Shown one piece after another: positions 34,544-46,435 of a DNA stretch of 64,000 nucleotides (the first letter of the stretch is position 1; each line of letters opens with the position of its first letter). The translations under genes and the position numbers were made by a program. The notes under the pieces are model-generated. The model saw only the letters and a program-made list of their open reading frames with translations, was not told the DNA's origin and did not search any database. Origin of the DNA: Caprella mutica (Eukaryota; Arthropoda; Malacostraca; Amphipoda; Caprellidae); assembly GCA_947561585.1 (NCBI GenBank), contig CANNZV010000331.1, positions 248,001 through 312,000 on the forward strand. Reading direction: 5' to 3'.

Positions 34544-35809
34544 GGGAGAACTGAGAACATTCGGACAGTTTTTGTTAAAAACTGAATAATTCGTAAGCTG
34601 ATTCGAATTTTACTATTTCAAATTTTTTGTATGCAGAAAAATCGTGTTACTTCTATTTGTATCGTAACTGTTATACAATTTAAACCTCCATCCAAAAGTT
34701 ACAAGATAAAATGCAAGAGAAATTCAAGTGTCCGAATGTTCATTCCTAGAGGGAGACTTTGGACAAGCTTTGTGGATGATTTGGACACAATAAAAATAGT
34801 TATAACATTGGGAATTTGGGTGAATAAACGATAGGATTTAATTCGGATCTACTAATTTAATTGAAATAAACCATAATGATTTGTTATTCACAGTAATAAT
34901 TCATCTTATATCAAATTTTATCTTTATTGTAATGATTGATCATTTTCTCCAACAAAATAAAAATAACTCTTGAGTAATCACTGCGAAATTGTCCTCATAT
35001 TTAATGGCTAAATATCAAACACAAATGGTGTAACAATTTCCTTTGACTTGGAATTCACCAAAATTAGTAAATTAAATCTTAAATATTTCATCGATTCTTT
35101 AAAGTATAATCCATAAGTGTAGATCTTACTACACCTCCAATTTCAGCAGCTTTTCTGACAGATAAACCTTTTTGGAATTCATGAAATGTTTTATGAATAT
35201 CTTATTTCTTATGGACTCTATTGCTTTTCCTTTTATAATAAAAAGGCATGAATACGATCGTCAAACTATAAAATAAAGACACTAATATTAAAATGTGCAA
35301 CTAATCTTATAAACGAATGCTATTTCAAATAAAGTAATTAACTTCAAGATATGAATGTCTTTTTCATAAGAATTACTTCAATAAATTGTAGTGGTGGACT
35401 GAATCGGATGCAGAAGGAAAGTTCGGACACCGTCCGAACTAACCTCAACAGAAGTATCCGATTCATCCCAAATGACACTTCAAAATTAAAAACATAACCA
35501 TTTTTCTAATTTCATTTGCATTATATTTTTAACACACCAAACATAACATAAGATATTGATATAATTCATACATTTGAGATTGAGAATTAGTTTCCCATTC
35601 ATATAGTCCTCACACGATTCAGTTGAATCACGAAAAATTACATCCATATTGATAAAACAGTAAATTACCCCCGCACTGGAAATTTCAAATAACTGACGGC
35701 TAACACCTTGAACACATTCGGTTCCAATAAATGGTAGTTCCAACAATTATGAATGTGTTTAAACGAGTTGTCTTAAGTATCCCTATGTCCGAATGCTCCT
35801 AGTTCTCCC
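34544..35809. mobile_element. Candidate inverted-repeat element with CATTCGGACA motifs
   Basis: The left end GGGAGAACTGAGAACATTCG continues GACA. The right end read inward is GGGAGAACTAGGAGCATTCG followed by GACA. A further inverted copy ends near 34,755, and a related motif GTTCGGAC occurs in both orientations at 35,420-35,440. The element therefore has terminal and sub-terminal repeats of the same motif. Two short open frames inside (34,631-34,834 plus; 35,486-35,746 minus) have no recognisable domain. No clean target duplication was found, so the family is unassigned. Confidence 0.55.
35401..35464. repeat. Nested double hairpin
   Basis: An outer pair GAATCGGAT / ATCCGATTC (9 bp) encloses an inner perfect stem AGTTCGGAC-ACC-GTCCGAACT. 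The inner stem reuses the CGGAC motif of the element's ends. Confidence 0.75.
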
Positions 35810-35852
35810 ATAAGGAATATATCAAAACTCTCTCCAATCATGAGATGCACCA

Positions 35853-35972
35853 GTGTGTTTGAGTACTTAAGTTAAGGGTGAATGTCTCGCTTTAATCAGT
35901 TAACTGTAACCCTTAGCAGCTTAGTTAGATGTGCAAAAATATTTGCAAAGCTCGAAGCACCATAAAGTGTGA
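35853..35972 (-). repeat. Dispersed repeat family A, copy 2
   Basis: Reverse-complement match to 1,598-1,715, including GTGAATGTCTCGCTTTAATC and AGTTAACTGTAACCCTTAGC. It lies 43 bp outside the right end of the CATTCGGACA element. Confidence 0.7.
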
Positions 35973-38900
35973 GAAGTCCTACCCATAAAAAAAGTCCAAA
36001 AATATATTTGTTTCTTATCTTTGGTTGTAGATTTGATTTTAAAAAAATTATCCTTCGTCGTTTCCCATTTGATGTGTAAATATCAAATTAATGTTTTTAT
36101 GAAGACAGAATGAAGAAAATTCAACTTATTTACTATGTTAGTTGAAGATAAATACTGTATTGTTAACCAGTTAATATCTCAATAGCTGGTTGAATCAAAT
36201 TGAAATATACAACCGGTATAATTTTGATATATAGCTTAATATTCTATATGCATGTATTTTAAATAAATTTTATATAGATTTAACCTTGGAAAGGGTAATT
36301 AATTAAAAAAACAAGTGGGGTGAACAGAATTAATTTTTTTTTAGCACACTCATTATACATATTTGAGAATAAGTATGGTGGAACTAAAGAATGGGTCCCC
36401 TCTTATCTTCTCTGGTTCCACCATAACATTCTCTCTGTAATGCATTATCTCAATCCTTTTCCACTCACCAGTCTATTAATTAACCATTAAGTAATATTTT
36501 GAATAGCTGCCCTAATAATTTTATTAATTAACCATTAGGTAATATAATGGATAGGTACCCTATTCAGTTATTCCATGTTGCAGTGATTTATGTCAGCTGC
36601 AGTGATTGCTGACTAATTATTATTCTATAACTAGTTGCATTACTCAGAAGATTGGAGTATAAAACCAATAGGGTGAATTTATCATGGTTTATATCTACTT
36701 TGTATCTACTCTAAATATACATAATTACATAGATTAAATTATAAATATCTCGCTTTCAACTAAATCAAATATTCTCGGATTATTTTCTTAACTAATAATA
36801 CGTATCATGTAGTTAGTTCAAACATATTTCTCCGGGTGTTTACACGATGCTAATTAATTTCCTCTGATGTATTAAATATTCTTAGTAATTCGGTAATTGA
36901 CTTATATAATAAAAGAAAAATAATTTTATACGGTATCATTAACTATTTTTCAAAGTCTCGTATGACAAATATTTGTGAGGTTTCAATAATGAAAAACAGC
37001 AAAGTTTATACCGTTTAAGAAGAACTTACATGTATAGTTGAAAATTCAGCTAAATTGTTGAAACGATGTTCTGAAGTCATAGGCGATAGGTCATAAATAG
37101 GTTCATTATTATTATGTTTGGAGACGGCAAAGGCAAGAGCGAGGTGTTAAGAAATTGCTAGGTGAAAATATTACTTGTGTTTGCTTTAAAATTGTTGTAT
37201 ATTTGGAATAATTACCTTAAAGCTTATGTTCTGCTAATATTGTACCATTAGAGAGACTAGGATTAAGAATTGCCGTATTAGTTAACGCAGTGCCTCTAGC
37301 TCCTGGTCCAGAATCCAAAAAATCCTTGGTTACTATAATAGGAGACTAGGATGTTCAAAGTTTTAACTCTTTTGGTTGTTACCCCTCCATATGTTGTTAA
37401 ACTTAATCTAGTGCAGACTCAAAGATAAGATGGTTTTGGCACATATGGCATAATTCTGAGGCCTTCAAATACCACGCGATGATAATAAGTCACGCCGACA
37501 GAAGTCTGGCAATTGTTACTACTTCGCTGAATTAATAGTCACCAAGGGACTGGAAGTGGGCAAGCGGTTATATGATGTTGTTGAACTAGTTCTCTGATTT
37601 AAAACTTTAACCTTGTATATGAAACAAAATTTCATTAATTAGTTTCCTAATTAGCTAGTCCTATTTATGGAATTTCACAATCAGTTGTCCAAAACTTCAT
37701 ATCGTTTTCCATTACCGGCTAGCTAGTGGCAAAACTGACCGAACAGTACCCATATTTTCAATTGACTTAGCCAAATACAAGGGAGTCTTTATGCATCTTC
37801 ACCTAGCCTCATTAGATGTGACCACTGTCCATATTATAATACACAATTTACTTGCCTACTCAATAATTATCCAACCAATTGTTATCTATGGAAAAACCTA
37901 CTTCGTCCGCACTAATAAAATACGAATTTTTATGAATAAAATTTGACTAATTATTTTTAAAAGTCAAATGCAGTGTCAATCACATTCCTCCAATTTTTAG
38001 GAGTGAAATGTTCTTTTATCTTATATTTTCATTGAAATTTATTAGAATTGCTTTGTATGATGATTTTAGTTGTTAGGTAGGTATTTTAGTAGGTTTTTAC
38101 CACTGATTGAATATAGTACCCGGACTTTTACACCCTGCTAGACTGAAAATAGATGAAAAGTCTGCTATCTTCCATGTTATCAAGTTTTTAAATAAATCCG
38201 CCACTTTTTTTGACCTTAGAAATTCTGATTATTCTTTTTAAAAGCTATATAAAAGTTTTATTACGGAAATATACTATTAGTGTTTTTATACTTTTTTCTC
38301 TCATGTTTTAAAGTTAAAAGTGATTTCTTATTTATTAACTTGGATATTATTTGTAATTTACTTTTTGAATAGTGTAATCAAAATATTTTATATTGTAATG
38401 CCATTAAAATATTTTTGTTCATCCATTCCATACTTCACAAATAACAGATTAAATACTTCTCTCACACTTCCTGACTTAATGTCGTGGCTTTGAAAGAGTA
38501 TGTAATTGATGGTTATATTCCGTGTTTTTATTCAATCGATTTTCTCAATCTAATGAATAGCAAATAATGTAAATAATGGATGTAATTGACGACGTATTAC
38601 CAGTTTTTAAATGGTTTACATTGGTTATTGCTTTCATTTTGGATATAGCAACATGATTTAACATTTAATATAATAGTGAATTATTGCAACCTAATTAAAC
38701 AACAATCAAATAATAAATATTGTCACCTAATATATTTTTATTTTTATATTGGTATGTAGCATCGCAAATAAAGTATTGAAATATTATTATGTGCATGAAA
38801 TAATAATAATGATCTTAAGTAATATACATAATTAAATTTTAAAATTTATGTTGTAGAATATTAATTAAAAAATTGAAGTTCAAGGTATAATAAGCATTTA

Positions 38901-41511
38901 AATATTTTTGCAGAATAAAACTAAAATAGTCTAATTTATTGAGAAAAAGTAAGTGAAATATAAATATGTTTCATATTAGACATATTGAAACTATGTGAAA
39001 TGAAATAAAAATAATAAATATATCGTGAATTATATATTTTTTTTCTAAATTTTTGAATTATCTTTTGTGGAAATGTATTAGATAAATGTATTGTGTATCC
39101 AAATTCTAATAGATAGGTATACACTATTTTTTGAAGTAAAATGTTATGATATAATCTCTTTCATAATCAATTATATAAGGTTTCATATTGAATAGTAATA
39201 GAATATATTCTCATGGTATTAATCATTTTATTGTAAGTTTGGTATTTATCACAATAAATTCAATGTGTTCAAAACTGCAATCATGAACAATTTCATTATC
39301 ATGTGAATCACACGAGTTACGACACTCTTATTCACTAATTTGTAACCTAACTCTAATTACTCACCCTTCAATGTGCAGGTTGTAAAGGTGTAAATATTTA
39401 ACGCCAGTGCTTCATTATGAATAGGGAATAACGAAGAAAATCACCACAGGAACAATTATCGCACAAACTAATATTCTATTAATTGTATAATTTGGTACTT
39501 ATTTCGCCTATCCTCTTGGTGAATTCTGTTCAAAAGCCATGACTGAAGTCATATTCTTCTCATCACACGTAAAAAAGGTTATGAAGTTAACATTCTGAAT
39601 GATGACCGCTAGAACTGCTAGTGATTTATATCCATTGCCACCGGAATGGGAATCAGCAAACTGTTCTTGGACCTAATTGTGACATGGAAATTGAATGTAC
39701 AATTTCAGAGTTATGATGCTGCAGTTATGATATAAGAATTCAATCCATGTCAAACGATATCAATGATATGAGAGGAGTAAATTCACATTACACATCTTAT
39801 TGTACATCAATAAGTCAGCATCAGAGTGCATGGTATGATGTTAAACTTTACACATCCACATACAGGGTGATTTAATCTTTGCAATCATTTATATTTACTC
39901 ACAATATATATTTTATGAAATGCTCTTCTAAAAAATTTCATACCATTATACTATTATTTGTATGGATTTGTATTGACTGAAAATAAATATTATATGAATG
40001 ATGTGGAAGATAATCAGAAGAAACTGTATATGTCTATTATGTTATAACATTTATGTTTTTCTAGATTATATTTAGATTATCAAAATTATAGTGTTCTTAA
40101 AATTAATCCCCGTGCAAAAAAAAAAAAAAAAACGCGTTTAACTTATTCTCATAAATTTGATCCTAAGACATGTAGGCTATAAATAAATTGTCTGCATTCA
40201 CCCTTTTAGAATAATACTGTGTAATTAATTGTATTAATTATAATACCCAACAAAATGATTCCAAAATTTATACAGCATTGAGTAATGAAATTAATTAACT
40301 TCACCGGATCTTTAAAACTACTGATATTAAATTCATTGCTATTGCTTAAATTTATAGCCTATTACCACTTCGATAATGGCTCCTACAGAGAGGAAAAAAT
40401 TCTAGACACTTAATTTAATTGGTTACAAATTCTTCAGTTTATTATTTGGTGCAATATCACCGATGGAAAAAGTGAAACGAATAATGCATTTAAAGAAAAT
40501 ATATTTTAGAGAATTCTAATTAAATGAAGAACAAATTACCTATTTTATTTTGAGTTAATATATGATATATGTAGAAATGAACATAGTTCATATTACAATG
40601 CATGTTATAGTACCTAATACAGTACACAATACAAATAAGTACGCATCACCTATTAGACTATTTAATACAAAATCTATTAAAGTGCATAATACAATTCATA
40701 ATGAAGTACTTGATATAGTTCACACTGCTCAACATGTTACATAATAAAGCACGAATACAGTATATAACACAGTACATTATTTATCATCAAATTATCCCGT
40801 CTGAAATCAAACAATCCCAATTTGTGTTTCTCGATTTTGGTAATCAGAGTCCCCACTTCCTTGTTTACTTTCATTTGATCCAATATCACTGATGTACACT
40901 CCAGATATCAAATATCAATATTGATATTTGCAAAGCAGTTAAGGAGGGTATATCGACTATCGTTTCCGATAAATTGGAGATCGGCAATTAATATTCAGAT
41001 AAATTCTACAGATTGCTTATTTTGAGCTTTTCCAAAGAAACTCATCATCATATTGTGAGATATTTGGATTCATCGAGTAGAATCCGAATTCTTTGTAAAG
41101 GGAAAATGAAGAAAGAGTATTTGGAAAGTTTTTCGAAATTAATATTTTGTCAAAATAAATATCTTTTGTTGTAAACAAAATAGGAATTATCGATGAATAG
41201 ATTAGAGATATAATAGAATTGAAACTTTAGTTTTCATACATCTTTTTTTAAGTCTTAGGAATTCTCACAGTATTGTAAGACTCTTTCAAGATGGTTCTTT
41301 CAAATAAAATCGGCTAAACATCATTTTACACCTCACTGCGAAACACTTATTTCTTCAGTTGACAATATTATTGGTAATTCCAGAGATAATATATTGAATA
41401 CTTACTGTAATAAATTAAAATGAATATAAAGTTAATTAAACAAGAAACAAGAAACATTAAAAGAGCAGAGTTTCGGAACTGAAAGAAAATGTATTTTTAT
41501 TCCAATCCTAA
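35973..41511. other. Filler with minor repeats, no gene seen
   Basis: Contains a two-copy, about 58-bp repeat at 36,472-36,580 (ATTAATTAACCATTA..GTAATAT). A G+C-richer patch lies at 37,270-37,620, where a short frame reads SEAFKYHAMIISHADRSLAI without any family I know. Poly-A lies near 40,116, and a degenerate CATAGTTCA/ACAGTACA array at 40,562-40,780 keeps a 60-codon frame open. No gene could be supported. Confidence 0.45.
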
Positions 41512-41795
41512 ATTCTTCAATCTTATCATCAGCCGTGCGACACAGATTGCGTGGCCAGCTCATTCTCAAGATTTGAATCCTATGTTTTTTTATTATTGGG
41601 CATTAGCTTAAAAAGAAGTTTACTCTGCAAAACCAACTACAGTGGACGAACTTATCAATGTTGTGAAGAGATTTTCAGAAGAGCATCACGAGAATGTTTA
41701 TTTTTTAGAAGCGGGCGAATATCTATGTGCAGCAAAATGGAGGCCACTTCCTGCACCATCTACAATATGTATTTTTTGTTATTAATCATTAAAAA
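41512..41795 (+). pseudogene. Mariner-family transposase, C-terminal fragment
   Basis: In one plus frame from about 41,515 the sequence reads ISRATQIAWPAHSQDLNPM. After an in-frame stop it continues KEVYSAKPTTVDELINVVKR and FSEEHHEN. After a frameshift another frame gives VQQNGGHFLHHLQYVFFVIN. This is the ordered C-terminus of mariner-type transposases: the W-P-x-x-S-x-D-L-N-P block with the third catalytic acid, a VY..KP linker helix, then NGGHF..HL near the end. The N-terminal two thirds are missing. The nominal 97-codon plus frame here is in the wrong phase and is a shadow. Confidence 0.8.
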
Positions 41796-43560
41796 TCCAC
41801 TCTTCCTGAACATTTTGGTATATTATTTTTTTTCGTCAGTATAACTATGAATAAAAGCTGCTGAAAAGACACAAAAATGTTGAAACACACTGTATGAATA
41901 ATAAAAAAATATAAAAATGAATATTTTGATTTTTATCTTAAATTATTCACTGGAAATTCAACGTAAGATCAAATTAAATAGGGAATTCCGTATTATATAA
42001 ATATTTTTTACTAATAGAAATCATTTTAAATATAATTTTGATATGAATATATAGTATATACCTTACAAAAATATAATTAACTAATTAGCAATTGGTGAAT
42101 ATTAATCAGTTATAATCAAGTGAATAACTTTAGTGAATCTTTACTCACAGATTTTGAGTGATTCCATTGCCATATTTGTACTCTTATTATATCACTTCAA
42201 TTCTCTAATTAGTCCCACGTATCCTATTGTGAATTACAAATATTTTCATTTTTTTGTGTGACACTTTCTTATACATTTGAATTATAATTAACAACCAGTC
42301 TTGCTCTACTTTTTATACCTGTAATATATCATAAATGTATTGAATACAATTTCCAGAAATCCTGCAAAGTTTTAATACAGATATCATATTCACATTTAAC
42401 CTGTCTTAGAGAGATAAAATTGTTTTACGAATTTTGTACCATATCATATTTTACAATTGTTATAAATTCATTGGTTGTACGAATGTGATTTATGTAATTT
42501 TAAATCATAAACTTTAGATATTTCAATTTTACATGAGAACTGCAATTCATCGTATGATTGATAATTATAATTCTTGTTTAATTATAAATATATGACAGTA
42601 GGTATTAGTAAAGAATAGATATCCTCCATTTGTAGACATAACACTCAGAATTAATTAACAAACGTACACCACTGCGTATCTATTCTTTTCATCTACAGAT
42701 ACTCATTTAAAAATGATGCCCAAGAACTCGAAAATTGAGAAGATTTTATTCTTCAACAGCCAAACCACCTTTTTTCTCTCGGGTATAAATATCCCCATCC
42801 AGTCTTTAAAAGAGTTAAAACAACTCTATGGAAATAATGAAAATTTCGGTAAAGTTTTCTCCTGTCATTCAGAGTGAAAAACTGACACATTTCATGCAAA
42901 GTTTGTTAATAATAAGATGGGTTGAACGTGACTTTGGGGAGAAATATAGTCTAGCATTGCAGGTTCCTTTGTCATTAAAATAATAAATAAATACATGTTT
43001 AAGTTATAACAGTTACTATAATTTGTGAATATTAAATGTCCTATTTGTAGTTACCTTTAAACTAGAGTACAACTTAATATTTGTACCACATTAAGAATCT
43101 ATATGAGAGAGTGTATCGTCAGTGATGATGCAAATAAATGAATTATTATTCATATCATTATACAAACATAACTAATATCAATTTCAAATTATTCAGATAT
43201 ATTATTTTTATCTCTCTAATCTCTCTAAATACAGGTAAGTCATTTTTTAACTTATTTGGTTGTTGCATATAATTTTCATGGACAATCTGGTGCTTAAATC
43301 CTTCTCTGAGTGCTTTTTCATTAAATCTGAATAAATGAAATGAAAATCCAAACTTCTATATAATTCCATTTTTTTAAATACTACTAATATTTATTAATTG
43401 ACATAATAATATCGACACTTTTATTATCTGTGACCTATCAATTACCTTTTTTTGATCTAGGTATAAAAAATCGGCATTGATTAAATTTAGAGCTAATTTA
43501 TTATTCCATTTCTGATTTTGAATTAAGGTCAGGCTCCAACTCTGACACTATAAATAGTTG
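41796..43560. other. A+T-rich filler, no gene seen
   Basis: No frame of note, no tandem array and no inverted ends detected. Confidence 0.5.
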
Positions 43561-43600
43561 TACAGGCATCCCCCGCTTTAATTAACAAATCACGACTCAG

Positions 43601-43624
43601 TTTAGTTACCAAACGGTAACTAAA
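43601..43624. repeat. Sub-terminal hairpin, left end of Tigger-like element
   Basis: TTTAGTTACC-AAAC-GGTAACTAAA: a perfect 10-bp stem with a 4-base loop. Confidence 0.85.
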
Positions 43625-44281
43625 GCGAATAAAAGAAACAAAAAATTTATTAATATCACTCCTCGATTATATTCTCATTTTCTATCCGTTATAGAAAGAA
43701 AATTTGTTATAGAGTTATTAGAGTACTACGTATATAAATAAGCATACTAATAATATTATACCATCTTTCATTGTTTGTGATTGTCATGAAAAAATTTAAA
43801 TTCGTGCATTTATTAAATGTTTTAAAATCCATCAATAGCTTAACTCTCACTCAGTATAGTTGAGTAATTAATAGATACTTAGACTTCTATAATTATTGAG
43901 CTATATTTAACAAACTGCAATTTTATTTTCTATGAATTGTTTTTGGTAGTAAGATACTAAGTTTCAAGTTTTTGGTTGTTTCTACAATTTCGGACACGTC
44001 AGAAAAGAAAATATTATAATTATTATTTAACATATATTCTAATTGGTATCATGGATTCCAATTGAAATAAAAAGTTAAATAGTAATTATTATATAAAGAT
44101 TTTCACGTGTTCGAAAATATGGAAACGAGTAATAGCGCGGAACTAACCTTAAAATAGGACATGTTGAATTTCTGAACCAACTGCTTTTAATAACCTTATC
44201 TGGATTATAATTTTGATGTTCTTTTAGTTACCGTGAAAAAAACACAAAAATGGTCTCCGTTTTCTATGTCTACGAACAGTT

Positions 44282-44309
44282 CTTATTTCGAAACATGACT
44301 CGAAATAAG
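44282..44309. repeat. Sub-terminal hairpin, right end of Tigger-like element
   Basis: CTTATTTCGA-AACATGAC-TCGAAATAAG: a perfect 10-bp stem with an 8-base loop, unrelated in sequence to the left hairpin. Confidence 0.85.
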
Positions 44310-44829
44310 TACCACATTACTAAAGTGAGTTGTACTTAAAGCGAGGCTTACCTGTAATGTAAAAAAGGTAAAAGTACATACAATTTTGGAATGACTCTTT
44401 GCTGATATGGACTATAAATTTCAATTTCATGAAGATTGTTAGTTTTCTCAGTCATGATTCGAACTTTATAAATGACAGTTCAATACAGCATTAGAATCAT
44501 GTAAACAGATTTTTAATATCAATGAGCAAGAGTACAAAATCTATATTACGTGGGAAAATTATGTATCTTTCCTATATAAAATTTACACATTTGACAAACG
44601 CACATTATATTAAATTTTTGTTGAAAAATAAATCATTTGAAAAATCCTCTATTAGATCAGGAGTCGGTAGTTTCTAAGAATCAGTACATTTAGCAATACT
44701 TTTCCTAAAACTTCACTCATTAATCATCTCATAAAAGCTAATTTAGAAACTTTCCTAACAGGAGAATAAAAGAGACCAAAAGTCATTAAACTAAAAAACT
44801 GTCAAATCTGAGTGTTATTGTTGATTTGG

Positions 44830-44937
44830 TTGAATAAATAATATTGAATGTTGAACATTTTATTGTTGAATATGTTGAATAATTTATTTCAAATGTTGAA
44901 TACTTTATTTTGAAATATGGAATACTTTATTTCAAAA
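44830..44937. repeat. Degenerate TTGAATA/TTTATTTC repeat
   Basis: Short units of TTGAATATTTTATT type repeat with drift next to family E. The array keeps no frame and has no clear period. Confidence 0.45.
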
Positions 44938-45083
44938 CTAGATTATGTCCACTCGGTAGAGCGCATACCTTCGCCACCGCATTGACCCGTTCACTCCTAA
45001 AATTTAATAAACTGCTAACTTGATAATAATCAATCGTCCCTCCAAGTTTCATGCAAATACTCTTTAAGTTATTGAGTTATAAA
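44938..45083 (+). repeat. Dispersed repeat family E, left part of copy 4
   Basis: Begins ACTAG, then CACTCGGTAGAGCGCATACC and TTCGCCACCGCATTGACC, followed by CACTCCTAAAATTTAATAAA and AGTTTCATGCAAATA. The copy resumes at 46,333 after a hAT insertion. GGTAGAGCGC at 44,955-44,964 resembles a tRNA D-arm/A-box, which hints that the family could be a tRNA-derived SINE. I saw no matching B-box, so this stays a suggestion. Confidence 0.7.
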
Positions 45084-46332
45084 TAGAGCCCGGGTTTCTA
45101 TGCCCTTTCAATCTAGGCGAAATAGCACTAAAAACTATGCAAAATATGCTTTTATAAATATGCTTTATAGCCTAAATCTATGCTAAATATGCCGTTATAA
45201 ATTTAATAGTTATACCTCAAATAGCGTTTTCTTTATTCAAAAAATATAAAAACATGCCGTGTGAGTCAAATGGTAGACTCAATTACGTATACTCTTCTTG
45301 AATTTTGAGGTTGTATTTATGAGGTTGAATAATGTTTCCCAATTTCATATGGAAAATTATCGAAGAACATTTTTTGTAATTATTCAAATGGGATTGGAAA
45401 TAAAACCACATTTTTTGCATCACATTATTGTTAATATATGACAATTAAATAATATAGCAACAAATAACCATAAACGATAATTTCTCAGATTCTTACTTCT
45501 ACCAAGAGATAGCTTAAGTTTCATTAATATCTAACAAAATATCAGAACAAGAAAAATAAGTCTCTATATAACGATATAAGGTAAATAATGAGATTTAACT
45601 ATTTATTCATCTAGCAAGATAAAAAATAATAGTAGCTAAATTTAGAATATAAATAATTTAACAATTAGGAGATACTTGATATGATCAATTTTTTTTTGAT
45701 AATTTCGGTGGTCGCTCAGTAACATTTTAAGTTTTGAAAAGCTTCTTTCTAATTCAACTGATGCACTTGAAATACATTGCATTTTGTGTTAAATTCCTTT
45801 CAATTTGCACCTCCTTTGCTCCAGCGAAAATATTTCATACTTTTTCTTTGTGTTGCAATCCAGGATTATTTGCTACAATACGGTTGGTCTCATGTTGGCA
45901 TTCAAATCTACAAAATTTACACTATTATGCCTGTGTTTAGCTGTTTTAAAATGTGATACAACATTTTATTTCTTATAGCAACTCAACTTCACATTGCATG
46001 ACTTGCATTTTAAAACACCGTCTTCATTGCATAACACCCAAATTCATCAACTAAATTTCGTATCATGACATTATCAGAGGGTTGGAACTTAATCACTTTC
46101 TAAAATATTACAACAAAATAAAACTGTAAATAGAAAATAGAGCATCTGTAGCGTAAACTTTAATATCTCTTAAAAAGAGTTTTGCATGCTGCAGCATAGA
46201 CAAAAATATCCTTAAATAGAATTTTATATGCTTTGTATGCAAAATAGATTAATGCCTATAAAGCATAGATCATCTATGCTTTTATAGCAATCTATGCTGT
46301 TATTTTGTTAGAGCATAAAAATCCGGGCTCTA
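45084..46332 (-). mobile_element. hAT transposon, internally deleted
   Basis: A 1,249-bp element with 20-bp ends TAGAGCCCGGGTTTCTATGC and, from the right, TAGAGCCCGGATTTTTATGC (18 of 20 identical). It is flanked by the identical 8-mer GTTATAAA at 45,076-45,083 and 46,333-46,340. Eight-base duplications and TAGAG-type ends define hAT elements. Many TATGC motifs lie inside both ends, as expected for hAT sub-terminal transposase sites. Minus-strand relics of the transposase lie between. The insertion splits a family E repeat, so it is younger than that copy. Confidence 0.92.
45642..46070 (-). pseudogene. hAT transposase relic: BED zinc finger joined to C-terminal dimerisation domain
   Basis: Read on the minus strand, about 46,040-45,900 encodes a BED-type zinc finger: VLKCKSCNVKLSC, one stop, then NVVSHFKTAKHRHN, i.e. 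a CxxC pair and an HxxxxH pair. After a short broken linker, 45,767-45,642 gives SASVELERSFSKLKMLLSDH followed by RNYQKKIDHIKYLLIVK and a stop. That is the hAT C-terminal dimerisation domain. The whole DDE catalytic core, normally several hundred residues between these parts, is missing. This is an internal-deletion derivative, broken and not functional. The 68-codon plus frame in this stretch is an antisense shadow. Confidence 0.85.
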
Positions 46333-46435
46333 GTTATAAATGACCTTGACCTTGACTTTTGACTGGGTTACTCCCAAAATTCTAGCAGCAGGTCATTGGA
46401 CATGGACCACTTTCAGGCAATTTGCTTAAACACTT
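46333..46435 (+). repeat. Dispersed repeat family E, right part of copy 4
   Basis: Starts with the hAT target duplication, then AAATGACCTTGACCTTGACT, TTTGACTGGGTTACTCCCAA and AATTCTAGCAG, ending near AGTTAAGCGAATAA. It is the reverse complement of the 17.8-kb copy. Confidence 0.7.

Larger units (their letters stand above)
43563..44354. mobile_element. Tigger/pogo-like element, non-autonomous
   Basis: A 792-bp element with ends CAGGCATCCCCCGCTTTAAT (left) and CAGGTAAGCCTCGCTTTAAG (right, read inward), flanked by TA at 43,561-43,562 and 44,355-44,356. The terminus is close to that of Tigger elements, members of the pogo branch of Tc1/mariner, which duplicate TA. No transposase remnant is recognisable inside. 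Each end carries a sub-terminal perfect hairpin, listed separately. Confidence 0.75.

Noticed and set aside
37270..37620. Possible exon in a G+C-richer patch (SEAFKYHAMIISHADRSL)
   Set aside because: Only about 37 codons without a stop, no family recognised and no supporting splice context.
41551..41844. 97-codon plus-strand frame at the mariner fragment
   Set aside because: Wrong phase. The mariner motifs lie in the neighbouring frames.
44955..44964. A tRNA gene at GGTAGAGCGC
   Set aside because: No acceptor stem, anticodon arm or T-arm can be built around it; at most a SINE-like A-box remnant.
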